A DNA stretch of 27,628 nucleotides from Saccoglossus kowalevskii. Its lineage: Eukaryota > Hemichordata > Enteropneusta > Harrimaniidae. The notes under the pieces are model-generated. The model had not been told where the DNA came from. It worked only from the letters and a program-made list of their open reading frames with translations, and searched no databases. The position numbers were made by a program, and so were the translations under genes. This document shows, piece after piece, positions 1 to 8,527 of this stretch; the stretch's first letter is position 1, and each line of letters begins with the position of its first letter. The stretch covers positions 1 to 27,628 of the forward strand of contig NW_003119640.1 of assembly GCF_000003605.2 (NCBI RefSeq), written 5' to 3'.

Positions 1-816
1 TCAATTATTTTTAGTAGAAAACATAGAAATTTAGGCATGTTTTCTTGTTCCTGAACATTTTTCCAATTTCTCTATTATTTTTGGAGATCAAGTTGGTGAT
101 GATGTTGGCACATAGTGGGGTTTGACCTGTTAACGTAGCGTGAAAAGTCGTACAAAGTGAACGCAAAGTTGTGCAAAGTGATTGGAAAGTTTGTAGACAT
201 ATTTGTATGCTTGACCTAAATTGTTGGCATATAGAAACCCGCAGTTGTAAAGTCAAATAAATGAATAAAAGCGAGATGAAAACAGCCTATATAAGCAGAG
301 TATCACATGAGCTGACTGACCGTAAAAATGATAGAAAACAGCATGCAAACTTGGTAAAAGCGAGCGAAACGTTGGCGGAGTTTCATGTATATTTAACCTA
401 AGTCATTGGAATGCCAACCCCGCAGTTAAATTTCGAAAACATTAAGTAATAGTCAAGAAAATGCCAGATATATAAGCAGATTATGGCAACTGCAAACCGA
501 AAATCGAAGACAAACTGCTTGCAAAGTTTTGAAAAACGATTGCAAAGTTTGTAGATTCGTTTGGGAATGTTACATATGATATTATATTGACGGGTTCCAT
601 AGTCAAAAGTTCGAAAACGTAAAACAATATTTCGTAAATTGCCGTTAAAGTAGCGTACTATTATTCACAACATGTAGAGGTCATAGGTCAATTTAAGAAG
701 TTACTCGTACAAACGCTATCAGGTTAAAAACAGTGTCAAACATGAAATAGTCGCCAACGCGAGTATATTTCAAATTGCGTAAGCAGTAGTGTGGGTAGGT
801 GAAGAGACAAAGTTTA
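1..816 (+). repeat. Unit 0, left-truncated by the window
   Basis: This copy lacks its 5S-like head and starts just before the hairpin block. Its palindrome is broken (GTTCCTGAAC at about 52-61), and the CATAGAAATT stretch lacks the usual CATGG. S1 reads AGCGAGCGAAACG and the S1 end is TTTCATGT. S3 has ATTCACAACATG where most units have ATTCGCAGCATG. Confidence 0.95.
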
Positions 817-877
817 AAGTCAGGCTCAGTCGGGCCTGGTTAGTTCTTGCATGGGAGACTGCCTGAGAAAACCAGCT
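817..877 (+). pseudogene. 5S rRNA-derived segment 1 (ICR region)
   Basis: Gap-free match to 5S positions 49-109, with box A region AAGTCAGGC, intermediate element GGGCCTGG and box C CATGGGAGACTGCCTG. 5S positions 1-48 are not recognisable upstream, so no normal 5S rRNA can be made. T-run of 9 at 884-892. Confidence 0.88.
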
Positions 878-1773
878 AGGGAATTTTTTTTTGGTTTCAT
901 CACATACATATCAAACACATGAGACAATGTTCGTGGATCTTTTTTTCACTGTGATGTAAATTATTTTTAGTAGAAAAACATGGAAATTCAGGCATGTTTT
1001 CAAGTTCATGAACATTTTTCCAATTTCTCTGTTATTTTTGGAGATCAAGTTGGTGATGATGTCGGCACATAGTGGGGTTTGACCTGTTAACGTAGCGTGA
1101 AAAGTCGTACAAAGTGAACGCAAAGTTGTGCAAAGTGATTGGAAAGTTTGTAGATATATTTGTATGCTTGACCTAAATTGTTGGCATATAGAAACCCGCA
1201 GTTGTAAAGTCAAATAAATGAATAAAAGCGAGATGAAAACAGCCTATATAAGCAGAGTATCACATGAGCTGACTGACCGTAAAAATGATAGAAAACAGCA
1301 TGCAAAGTTGGTAAAAGCGTGCGAAACTTTGGCGGAGTTACATGTATATTTAACCTAAGTCATTGGAATGCCAACCCCGCAGTTAAATTTCGAAAACATT
1401 AAGTAAAAGTCAAGAAAATGCCAGATATATAAGCAGATTATGGCAACTGCAAACCGAAAATCGAAGACAAACTGCTTGCAAAGTTTTGAATAACGATTGC
1501 AAAGTTTGTAGATTCGTTTGGGAATGTTACATATGATATTATATTGACGGGTTCCATAGTCAAAAGTTCGAAAACGTAAAACAATATTTCGTAAATTGCC
1601 GTTAAAGTAGCGTACTATTATTCGCAGCATGTAGAGGTCATAGGTCAATTCAAGAAGTTACTCGTACAAACGCTATCAGGTTTAAAACAGTGTCAAACAT
1701 GAAATAGTCGCCAACTCGAGTGTATTTCAAATTGCGTAACCAGTAGTTTTGGTAGGTGAAGAGACAAAGTATA
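817..1773 (+). repeat. Unit 1 (957 bp, CC class)
   Basis: The 5S-like head carries GGGCCTGG and is preceded, at the end of unit 0, by the linked AAGCAGTAGTGTGGGTAGG variant. The block after the T-run has the GTGATGTAAATT form. S1 reads TGACTGACCG and AGCGTGCGAAAC. Confidence 0.95.
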
Positions 1774-1834
1774 AAGTCAAGCTCTATCGGGCATGGTTAG
1801 TTCTTGCATGGGAGACTGCCTGAGAAAACCAGCT
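1774..1834 (+). pseudogene. 5S rRNA-derived segment 2
   Basis: Box A region AAGTCAAGC fits the 5S AAGTTAAGC/AAGCTAAGC form with one or two changes. Intermediate element GGGCATGG. T-run of 9 at 1841-1849. Confidence 0.88.
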
Positions 1835-2730
1835 AGGGAATTTTTTTTTGGTTTCATCACATACATATCAAACATATGAGACAACGTTCGTGCATCTTTT
1901 TTCACTGTAATGTCAATTATTATTAGTAGAAAAACATGGAAATTTAGGCATGTTTTCAAGTTCATGAACATTTTTCCAATTTCTCTATTATTTTTGGAGA
2001 TCAAGTTGGTGATGATGTCGGCACATAGTGGGGTTTGACCTGTTAACGAACCGTGAAAAGTCGTACAAAGTGAACGCAAAGTTGTGCAAAGTGATTGGAA
2101 AGTTTGTAGATATATTTGTATGCTTGACCTAACTTGTTGGCTTATAGAAACCCGCAGTTGTAAAGTCAAATAAATGAATAAAAGCGAGATGAAAACAGCC
2201 TATATAAGCAGAGTATCACATGAGCTGACTGGCGGTAAAAATGATAAAAAAACAGCATGCAAAGTTGGTAAAAGTGTTCGAAACGTTGGCGGAGTTACAT
2301 GTATATTTAACGTAAGTCATTGGAATGCCTATCCCGCAGTTAAATTTTGAAAACATTAAGTAATTGTCAGGAAAATGCCAGATATATAAGCAGATTATCG
2401 CAACTGCAAACCGCAAATCAAAGTCAAACTGGTTGCAAAGTTATGAAAAAAGATTGCAAAGTTTGTAGATTCGTTTGGGAATGTTACATATGATATTATA
2501 TTGACGGGTTCCATAGTCAAAAGTTAGAAAACGTAAAACAATATTTGGTAATTGGCGGTTAAAGTAGCAAATTATTATTGGCAGCATGTGGAGTTCATAG
2601 GTCAATTCAGGAAGTTACTCGTACAAACGCTATCAGGTTTAAAACAGTGTCAAACATGAAATAGTCGCCAACTCGAGTATATTTCAAATTGCGTAACCAG
2701 TAGTGTTGGTAGGTGACGAGACAAAGTTTA
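1774..2730 (+). repeat. Unit 2 (957 bp, CA class, with C-to-G changes)
   Basis: The S3 region (about 2540-2595) has several G where every neighbour has C: TTTGGTAATTGGCGG and ATTGGCAGC. Further C-to-G changes lie near 2233 (CTGGCGG) and 2311 (AACGTAAG). The second S2 stretch, AACTGGTTGCAAAGTTATG, is also unusual. The head reads CTCTATCGGG. Confidence 0.95.
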
Positions 2731-2791
2731 AAGTCCAACTCAATCGGGCATGGGTAGTTCTTGCATGGGAGACTGCCTGAGAAAACCAGCT
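2731..2791 (+). pseudogene. 5S rRNA-derived segment 3
   Basis: Box A region AAGTCCAAC is weaker; intermediate element GGGCATGG followed by GTAGTTC. Box C intact as in segment 1. T-run 2797-2805. Confidence 0.86.
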
Positions 2792-2796
2792 AGGGA

Positions 2797-2805
2797 TTTT
2801 TTTTT
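2797..2805 (+). terminator. Putative Pol III T-run terminator (reference unit)
   Basis: Nine T residues begin 6 nt after the end of 5S homology, close to where a true 5S gene has its terminator. A run of four or more T on the non-template strand is the standard Pol III stop signal. A second T-run lies about 45-50 bp further on, before CACTGTAATG, and could act as a backup. Transcription itself is inferred, not shown. Confidence 0.5.
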
Positions 2806-2886
2806 GTTTCATCACATACATATCAAACATATGAGACAACGTTCGTGCATCTTTTTTTCACTGTAATGTCAATTATTTTTAGTAGA

Positions 2887-2912
2887 AAAACATGGAAATT
2901 TAGGCATGTTTT
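2887..2912 (+). other. Inverted repeat (hairpin), reference unit
   Basis: AAAACATG at 2887-2894 and CATGTTTT at 2905-2912 form a perfect 8-bp stem around the 10-nt loop GAAATTTAGG. It is kept in most units. Known losses are the altered arms in unit 0 and unit 7, and the 33-bp deletion in unit 27, which removes most of the right arm. Confidence 0.6.
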
Positions 2913-2915
2913 CAA

Positions 2916-2925
2916 GTTCATGAAC
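2916..2925. other. 10-bp perfect palindrome GTTCATGAAC (reference unit)
   Basis: The sequence equals its own reverse complement and sits between the hairpin and the Sm-like motif. It could be a dimeric protein site or simply part of a larger foldback (GAAATT 2895-2900 with AATTTC 2934-2939, ATGTT 2906-2910 with AACAT 2923-2927). It is broken in unit 0 (GTTCCTGAAC), unit 24 (GTTCATTAAC) and unit 25 (GTTCATAAAC), and absent from unit 27. Confidence 0.45.
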
Positions 2926-2945
2926 ATTTTTCCAATTTCTCTGTT

Positions 2946-2954
2946 ATTTTTGGA
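2946..2954 (+). other. Sm-binding-site-like motif ATTTTTGGA (reference unit)
   Basis: The motif fits the AU(4-6)GR consensus at which Sm proteins bind spliceosomal and spliced-leader RNAs. It follows a foldback-prone stretch and is followed by a short ATCA/TGAT hairpin (2956-2959 with 2966-2969). All units I read keep a fitting form; units 16 and 22 have four T instead of five. No snRNA or spliced-leader family is recognisable around it, so this is a motif match only and may be chance in AT-rich DNA. Confidence 0.25.
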
Positions 2955-3012
2955 GATCAAGTTGGTGATGATGTCGGCACATAGTGGGGTTTGACCTGTT
3001 AACGTACCGTGA

Positions 3013-3059
3013 AAAGTCGTACAAAGTGAACGCAAAGTTGTGCAAAGTGATTGGAAAGT
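3013..3059 (+). repeat. AAAGT ladder at helical spacing (reference unit)
   Basis: AAAGT begins at 3013, 3023, 3034, 3044 and 3055, with steps of 10, 11, 10 and 11 bp and a mean of exactly 10.5. The same ladder recurs at the matching place in the other units, in weaker form in unit 22 and with changed flanks in unit 16. It looks like an old short tandem repeat nested in sub-repeat S0. Confidence 0.75.
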
Positions 3060-3105
3060 TTGTAGATATATTTGTATGCTTGACCTAACTTGTTGGCATA
3101 TAGAA
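3032..3105 (+). repeat. Sub-repeat S0, right part (reference unit)
   Basis: GCAAAGTT at 3032 and AAAGTTTGTAGAT at 3055 match S2 at 3390 and 3413, offset by 358 bp, or twice 179. The match is strong in register: GCAAAGTT, then GATTG, then AAAGTTTGTAGAT. The left limit of S0 is unclear. Confidence 0.7.
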
Positions 3106-3285
3106 ACCCGCAGTTGTAAAGTCAAATAAATGAATAAAAGCGAGATGAAAACAGCCTATATAAGCAGAGTATCACATGAGCTGACTGGCCGTAAAAATGA
3201 TAGAAAACAGCATGCAAAGTTGGTAAAAGTGTTCGAAACGTTGGCGGAGTTACATGTATATTTAAACTAAGTCATTGGAATGCCA
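3106..3285 (+). repeat. Sub-repeat S1 (reference unit)
   Basis: Landmarks are ACCCGCAGTT at 3106, TATATAAGCAGA at 3157 and GCAAAGTT at 3214. S2 has the same landmarks in the same order, and the distance from CGCAGTT to TATATAAG is identical in both. AATAAA occurs twice between 3120 and 3140 (CAAATAAATGAATAAAAG). Confidence 0.8.
3157..3164 (+). promoter_or_regulatory. TATA-box-like TATATAAG in S1 (reference unit)
   Basis: This is a perfect TATAWAAG match within CCTATATAAGCAGAG. It is kept in most units; unit 8 reads TATATAAC and unit 28 reads ATATTTAAG. No convincing initiator or downstream gene is visible, so function is unproven and the match may reflect AT-rich repeat sequence. Confidence 0.25.
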
Positions 3286-3286
3286 A

Positions 3287-3464
3287 CCCCGCAGTTAAAT
3301 TTCGAAAACATTAAGTAATTGTCTGGAAAATGCCAGATATATAAGCAGATTATCGCAACTGCAAACCGCAAATCGAAGACAAACTGCTTGCAAAGTTTTG
3401 AAAAACGATTGCAAAGTTTGTAGATTCGTTTGGGAATGTTACATATGATATTATATTGACGGGT
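3287..3464 (+). repeat. Sub-repeat S2 (reference unit)
   Basis: CCCCGCAGTT at 3287, TATATAAGCAGAT at 3338 and GCAAAGTT at 3390 lie 176-181 bp after the matching landmarks of S1. The tail (GCAAAGTTTTG, GATTGC, AAAGTTTGTAGATTCG) matches S0 better than S1. Confidence 0.8.
3338..3345 (+). promoter_or_regulatory. TATA-box-like TATATAAG in S2 (reference unit)
   Basis: This is the second copy of the S1 motif, 181 bp downstream. Variants: TATATGAG in units 10, 23 and 27; TATATTAG in unit 21; deleted in unit 19. As with S1, no gene depends visibly on it. Confidence 0.25.
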
Positions 3465-3640
3465 TCCATAGTCAAAAGTTAGAAAACGTAAAACAATATT
3501 TCGTAAATTGCCGTTAAAGTAGCGAACTATTATTCGCAGCATGTAGAGGTCATAGGTCAATTCAAGAAGTTACTCGTACAAACGCTATCAGGTTTAAAAC
3601 AGTGTCAAACATGAAATAGTCGCCAACTCGAGTATATTTC
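3465..3640 (+). repeat. Sub-repeat S3, most diverged (reference unit)
   Basis: Weaker but in-register similarity to S2: TTAGAAAAC at 3479 against TTCGAAAAC at 3301 (178 bp), AAATTGCC against AAATGCC, and GAAGTT at 3566 against CAAAGTT near 3390 (176 bp). The TATA position reads AAAGTAGCG here, so the TATA-like box is lost. Confidence 0.5.
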
Positions 3641-3685
3641 AAATTGCGTAACCAGTAGTGTTGGTAGGTGAAGAGACAAAGTTTA

Positions 3686-3746
3686 AAGTCCAACTCAATC
3701 GGGCATGGGTAGTTCTTGCATGGGAGACTGCCTGAGAAAACCAGCT
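3686..3746 (+). pseudogene. 5S rRNA-derived segment 4
   Basis: Identical to segment 3, including the AAGTCCAAC and GGGTAG variants. T-run of 9 at 3752-3760. Confidence 0.86.
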
Positions 3747-4638
3747 AGGGATTTTTTTTTGTTTCATCACATACATATCAAACATATGAGACAACGTTCG
3801 TGCATCTTTTTTTCACTGTAATGTCAATTATTTTTAGTAGAAAAACATGGAAATTTAGGCATGTTTTCAAGTTCATGAACATTTTTCCAATTTCTCTGTT
3901 ATTTTTGGAGATCAAGTTGGTGATGATGTCGGCACATAGTGGGGTTTGACCTGTTAACGTACCGTGAAAAGTCGTACAAAGTGAACGCAAAGTTGTTGCA
4001 AAGTGATTGGAAAGTTTGTAGATATATTTTATGCTGACTAACTTGTTGGTATATAGAAACACGCAGTTATAAAGTCAAAGAAATGAATAAAAGCGAGATG
4101 AAAACAGCCTATATAAGCAGAGTATCACATGAGCTGACTGGCCGTAAAAATGATAGAAAACAGCATGCAAAGTTGGTAAAAGTGTTCGAAACGTTGGCGC
4201 AGTTACATGTATATTTAACCTAAGTCATTGGAATGCCAACCCCGCAGTTAAATTTCGAAAACATTAAGTAAAAGTCAGGAAAATGCCAGATATATAAGCA
4301 GATTATGGCAACTGCAAATCGAAAATCGAAGATAAACAGCTTGCAAAGTTTTGAAAAACGATTGCAAAGTCTGTAGATTCTTTTGGGTATGTTACATATG
4401 ATATTATTATGACGGGTTCCATAGTCAAAAGTTCGAGAACGTAAAACAATATTTCGTAAATTGCCGTTAAAGTAGCGTACTATTATTCACAGCATGTAGA
4501 GGTCATAGGTCAATTAAAGAAGTTACTCGTACAAACGCTATCAGGTTTAAAACAGTGTCAAACATGAAATAGTCGCCAATTCGAGAATATTTCAAATTGC
4601 GTAACCAGTAGTGTTGGTAGGTGAAGAGACAAAGTTTA
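3686..4638 (+). repeat. Unit 4 (953 bp), mosaic
   Basis: The first ~310 bases appear identical to unit 3. From about 3994 there is a cluster of single-base indels (GTTGTTGC, then ATTTTATGCTGACTAAC), after which the sequence follows the variant set of unit 6: AACACGCAGTTATAAAG, GGCGCAGTT, AAGTCTGTAG, TTTGGGTATG. Confidence 0.95.
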
Positions 4639-4699
4639 AAGTCAAGCTCAATCGGGCATGGTTAGTTCTTGCATGGGAGACTGCCTGAGAAAACCAGCT
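4639..4699 (+). pseudogene. 5S rRNA-derived segment 5
   Basis: Majority GGGCATGG form. T-run reduced to four (4707-4710), then ATTT. Confidence 0.88.
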
Positions 4700-5596
4700 A
4701 GGGAAATTTTATTTGGTTTCATCACATACATATCAAACATATGAGACAACGTTCGTGCATTTTTTTTTTCACAGTAATGACAATTAGTTTTAGTAGAAAA
4801 ACATGGAAATTTAGGCATGTTTTCAAGTTCATGAACATTTTTCCAATTTCTCTATTATTTTTGGAGATCAAGTTGGTGATGATGTCGGCACATAGTGGGG
4901 TTTGACCTGTTAACGTACCTTGAAAAGTCGTACAAAGTGAACGCAAAGTTGTGCAAAGTGATTGGAAAGTTTGTAGATATATTTGTATGCTTGACCTAAC
5001 TTGTTGGTATATAGAAACCCGCAGTTGTAAAGTCAAATAAATGAATAAAAGCGAGATGAAAACAGCCTATATAAGCAGAGTACCACATGAGCTGACTGGC
5101 CGTAAAAATGATAGAAAACAGCATGCAAAGTTGGCAAAAGTGTTCGAAACGTTGGCGGAGTTACATGTATATTTAACCTAAGTCATTGGAATGCCAACCC
5201 CGCAGTTAAATTTCGAAAACATTAAGTAAAAGTCAAGAAAATGCCAGATATATAAGCAGATTATGGCAACTGCAAATCGAAAATAGAAGACAAACAGCTT
5301 GCAAAGTTTTGAAAAACGATTGCAAAGTCTGTAGATTCTTTTGGGTATGTTACATATGATATTATTATGACGGGTTCCATAGTCAAAAGTTCGAGAACGT
5401 AAAACAATATTTCGTAAATTGCCGTTAAAGTAGCGTACTATTATTCACAGCATGTAGAGGTCATAGGTCAATTAAAGAAGTTACTCGTACAAACGCTATC
5501 AGGTTTAAAACAGTGTCAAACATGAAATAGTCGCCAATTCGAGAATATTTCAAATTGCGTAACCAGTAGTGTTGGTAGGTGAAGAGACAAAGTTTA
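4639..5596 (+). repeat. Unit 5 (958 bp), block-R type
   Basis: The T-run is short (TTTTATTT). It carries CACAGTAATGACAATTAG, GTACCTTGAAAAG, AAGTCTGTAG, TTTGGGTATG and ATTCACAGCATG, all shared with unit 13. GTACCTTG recurs exactly 7656 bp downstream, which is 8 units. Confidence 0.95.
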
Positions 5597-5657
5597 AAGT
5601 CAAGCTCAATCGGGCATGGTTAGTTCTTGCATGGGAGACTGCCTGAGAAAACCAGCT
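5597..5657 (+). pseudogene. 5S rRNA-derived segment 6
   Basis: Majority form, followed by the unusual ATTGAAA. Four-T run at 5665-5668. Confidence 0.88.
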
Positions 5658-6553
5658 ATTGAAATTTTATTTGGTTTCATCACATACATATCAAACATAT
5701 GAGACAACGTTAGTGCATTTTTTTTTCACAGTAATGACAATTAGTTTTAGTAGAAAAACATGGAAATTTAGGCATGTTTTCAAGTTCATGAACATTTTTC
5801 CAATTTCTCTATTATTTTTGGAGATCAAGTTGGTGATGATGTCGGCACATAGTGGGGTTTGACCTGTTAACGTACCGTGAAAAGTCGTACAAAGTGAACG
5901 CAAAGTTGTGCAAAGTGATTGGAAAGTTTGTAGATATATTTTTATGCTTGACCTAACTTGTTGGTATATAGAAACACGCAGTTATAAAGTCAAAGAAATG
6001 AATAAAAGCGAGATGAAAACAGCCTATATAAGCAGAGTATCACATGAGCTGACTGGCCGTAAAAATGATAGAAAACAGCATGCAAAGTTGGTAAAAGTGT
6101 TCGAAACGTTGGCGCAGTTACATGTATATTTAACCTAAGTCATTGGAATGCCAACCCCGCAGTTAAATTTCGAAAACATTAAGTAAAAGTCAGGAAAATG
6201 CCAGATATATAAGCAGATTATGGCAACTGCAAATCGAAAATCGAAGATAAACAGCTTGCAAAGTTTTGAAAAACGATTGCAAAGTCTGTAGATTCTTTTG
6301 GGTATGTTACATATGATATTATTATGACGGGTTCCATAGTCAAAAGTTCGAGAACGTAAAACAATATTTCGTAAATTGCCGTTAAAGTAGCGTACTATTA
6401 TTCACAGCATGTAGAAGTCATAGGTCAATTAAAGAAGTTACTCGTACAAACGCTATCAGGTTTAAAACAGTGTCAAACATGAAATAGTCGCCAATTCGAG
6501 AATATTTCAAATTGCGTAACCAGTAGTGTTGGTAGGTGAAGAGACAAAGTTTG
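5597..6553 (+). repeat. Unit 6 (957 bp), block-R type
   Basis: The post-5S sequence reads CCAGCTATTGAAATTTTA, unlike any other copy. The tail is almost identical to that of unit 4 (AACACGCAGTTATAAAG, GGCGCAGTT). A rare GTAGAAGTC occurs at about 6410. Confidence 0.95.
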
Positions 6554-6614
6554 AAGTCAAGCTCAGTCGGGCCTGGTTAGTTCTTGCATGGGAGACTGCC
6601 TGAAAAAACCAGCT
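6554..6614 (+). pseudogene. 5S rRNA-derived segment 7
   Basis: GGGCCTGG form, matching 5S here. One extra change after box C (CCTGAAAAAACC). T-run of 8 at 6622-6629. Confidence 0.88.
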
Positions 6615-7509
6615 AGGGAAATTTTTTTTGGTTTCATCACATACATATCAAACATACGACAAAATGTTCGTGCATCTTTTTTTCACTGTGATGTCAATTA
6701 TTTTTACTATAAAAACATGGAAATTTAGGCATGTATTCAAGTTCATGAACATTTTTCCAATTTCTCTATTATTTTTGGAGATCAAGTTGGTGATGATGTC
6801 GGCACATAGTGGGGTTTGACCTGTTAACGTACCGTGAAAAGTCGTACAAAGTGAACGCAAAGTTGTGCAAAGTGATTGGAAAGTTTGTAGATATATTTGT
6901 ATGCTTGACCTATTTTGTTGGTATATAGAAACCCGCAGATGTAAAGTCAAATAAATGAATAACAGCGAGATGAAAACAGCCTATATAAGCAGAGTATCAC
7001 ATGAGCTGACTGACCGTAAAAATGATAGAAAACAGCATGCAAAGTTGGTAAAAGCGTGCGAAACGTTGGCGGAGTTACATGTATATTTAACCTAAGTCAT
7101 TGGAATGCCAACCCCGCAGTTAAATTTCGAAAACATTAAGTAAAAGTCAAGAAAATGCCAGATATATAAGCAGATTATGGCAACTGCAAACCGAAAATCG
7201 AAGACAAACTGCTTGCAAAGTTTTGAAAAACGATTCAAAGTTTGTAGATTCGTTTGGGAATGTTACATATGATATTATATTGACGGGTTCCATAGTCAAA
7301 AGTTCGAAAACGTAAAACAATATTTCGTAAATTGCCGTTAAAGTAGCGTACTATTATTCGCAGCATGTAGAGGTCATAGGTCAATTCAAGAAGTTACTCG
7401 TACAAACGCTATCAGGTTTAAAACAGTGTCAAACATGAAATAGTCGCCAACTCGAGTATATTTCAAATTACGTAAGCAGTAGTTTTGGTAGGTGAAGAGA
7501 CAAAGTTTA
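6554..7509 (+). repeat. Unit 7 (956 bp), recombinant class
   Basis: The head has GGGCCTGG but the sequence before it is the AACCAGTAGTGTTGG form, so the two class markers are unlinked here. It also has CATACGACAAAATG, TACTATAAAAACATGG, GCATGTATTCAAG and a lost GC in S2 (GATTCAAAG near 7232). Confidence 0.95.
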
Positions 7510-7570
7510 AAGTCAAGCTCAGTCGGGCATGGTTAGTTCTTGCATGGGAGACTGCTAGAGAAAACCAGCT
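7510..7570 (+). pseudogene. 5S rRNA-derived segment 8
   Basis: Mixed form (CAGTCGGGCATGG). Box C ends GCTAGAG, two changes in a conserved stretch. T-run of 9 at 7577-7585. Confidence 0.87.
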
Positions 7571-8466
7571 AGGGAATTTTTTTTTGGTTTCATCACATAC
7601 ATATCAAACATATGAGACAACGTTCGTGCATCTTTTTTTCACTGTGATGTAAATTATTTTTAGTAGAAAAACATGGAAATTTAGGCATGTTTTCAAGTTC
7701 ATGAACATTTTTCCAATTTCTCTATTATTTTTGGAGATCAAGTTGGTGATGACGTCGGCACATAGTGGGGTTTGACCTGTTAACGTAGCGTGAAAAGTCG
7801 TCCAAAGTGAACGCAAAGTTGTGCAAAGTGATTGGAAAGTTTGTAGATAAATTTGTATGCTTGACCTAACTTGTTGGCATATAGAAACCCGCAGTTGTAA
7901 AGTCAAATAAATGAATAAAAGCGAGATGGAAACAGCCTATATAACCAGAGTATCACAAGAGCTGACTGACCGTAAAAATGATAGAAAACAGCATGCAAAG
8001 TTGGTAAAAGCGTGCGAAACGTTGGCGGAGTTTCAGGTATAATTAACCTAAGTCATTGGAATGCCAACCCCGCAGTTAAATTTCGAAAACATTAAGTAAA
8101 AGTCAAGAAAATGCCAGATATATAAGCAGATTATGGCAACTGCAAACCGCAAATCGAAGTCAAACTGCTTGCAAAGTTTTGAAAAACGATTGCAAAGTTT
8201 GTAGATTCGTTTGGAAATGTTACATATGATATTATATTGACGGGTTACATAGACAGAAGATCGAGAACGTAAAACAATATTTCGTAAATTGCCGTTGAAG
8301 TAGTGTACTATTATTCGCAGCATGTAGAGGTCATAGGTCAATTCAAGAAGTTACTCGTACAAACGCTATCAGGATTAAAACAGTGTCAAACATGAAATAG
8401 TCGCCACATCGAGCATATTTCAAATTGAGTAAACAGTAGTGTTGGTAGGTGAAGAGACAAAGTTTA
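7510..8466 (+). repeat. Unit 8 (957 bp)
   Basis: Box C end reads GCTAGAG instead of GCCTGAG. The ladder has TCCAAAG, the S1 TATA is TATATAACC, and S1 ends TTTCAGGTATAATT. S3 has ACATAGACAGAAGATCG, and the tail markers (AGGATTAAAAC, CACATCGAGC, GAGTAAACAG) recur only before the 5S copy at 27533. Confidence 0.95.
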
Positions 8467-8527
8467 AAGTCAAGCTCAATCGGGCATGGTTAGTTCTTGC
8501 ATGGGAGACTGCCTGAGAAAACCAGCT
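8467..8527 (+). pseudogene. 5S rRNA-derived segment 9
   Basis: Majority form; the tail is shortened to CCAGCTTGG. T-run of 8 at 8533-8540. Confidence 0.88.

Larger units (their letters stand above)
2731..3685 (+). repeat. Unit 3 (955 bp), used here as the reference unit
   Basis: This is a clean copy, and the sub-elements are annotated separately inside it. Layout: 5S-like head 2731-2791, T-run 2797-2805, hairpin and palindrome 2887-2925, Sm-like motif 2946-2954, AAAGT ladder 3013-3059, then sub-repeats S0-S3. Its head reads AAGTCCAACTC and GGGCATGGGTAG, variants shared only with unit 4. Confidence 0.95.

Noticed and set aside
3157-3169. TATATAAGCAGAG resembles the TATA region of a widely used viral vector promoter
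   Set aside because: The match is about 13 bases, recurs as part of the satellite and varies between units like the rest of it. It is not vector contamination or viral DNA.
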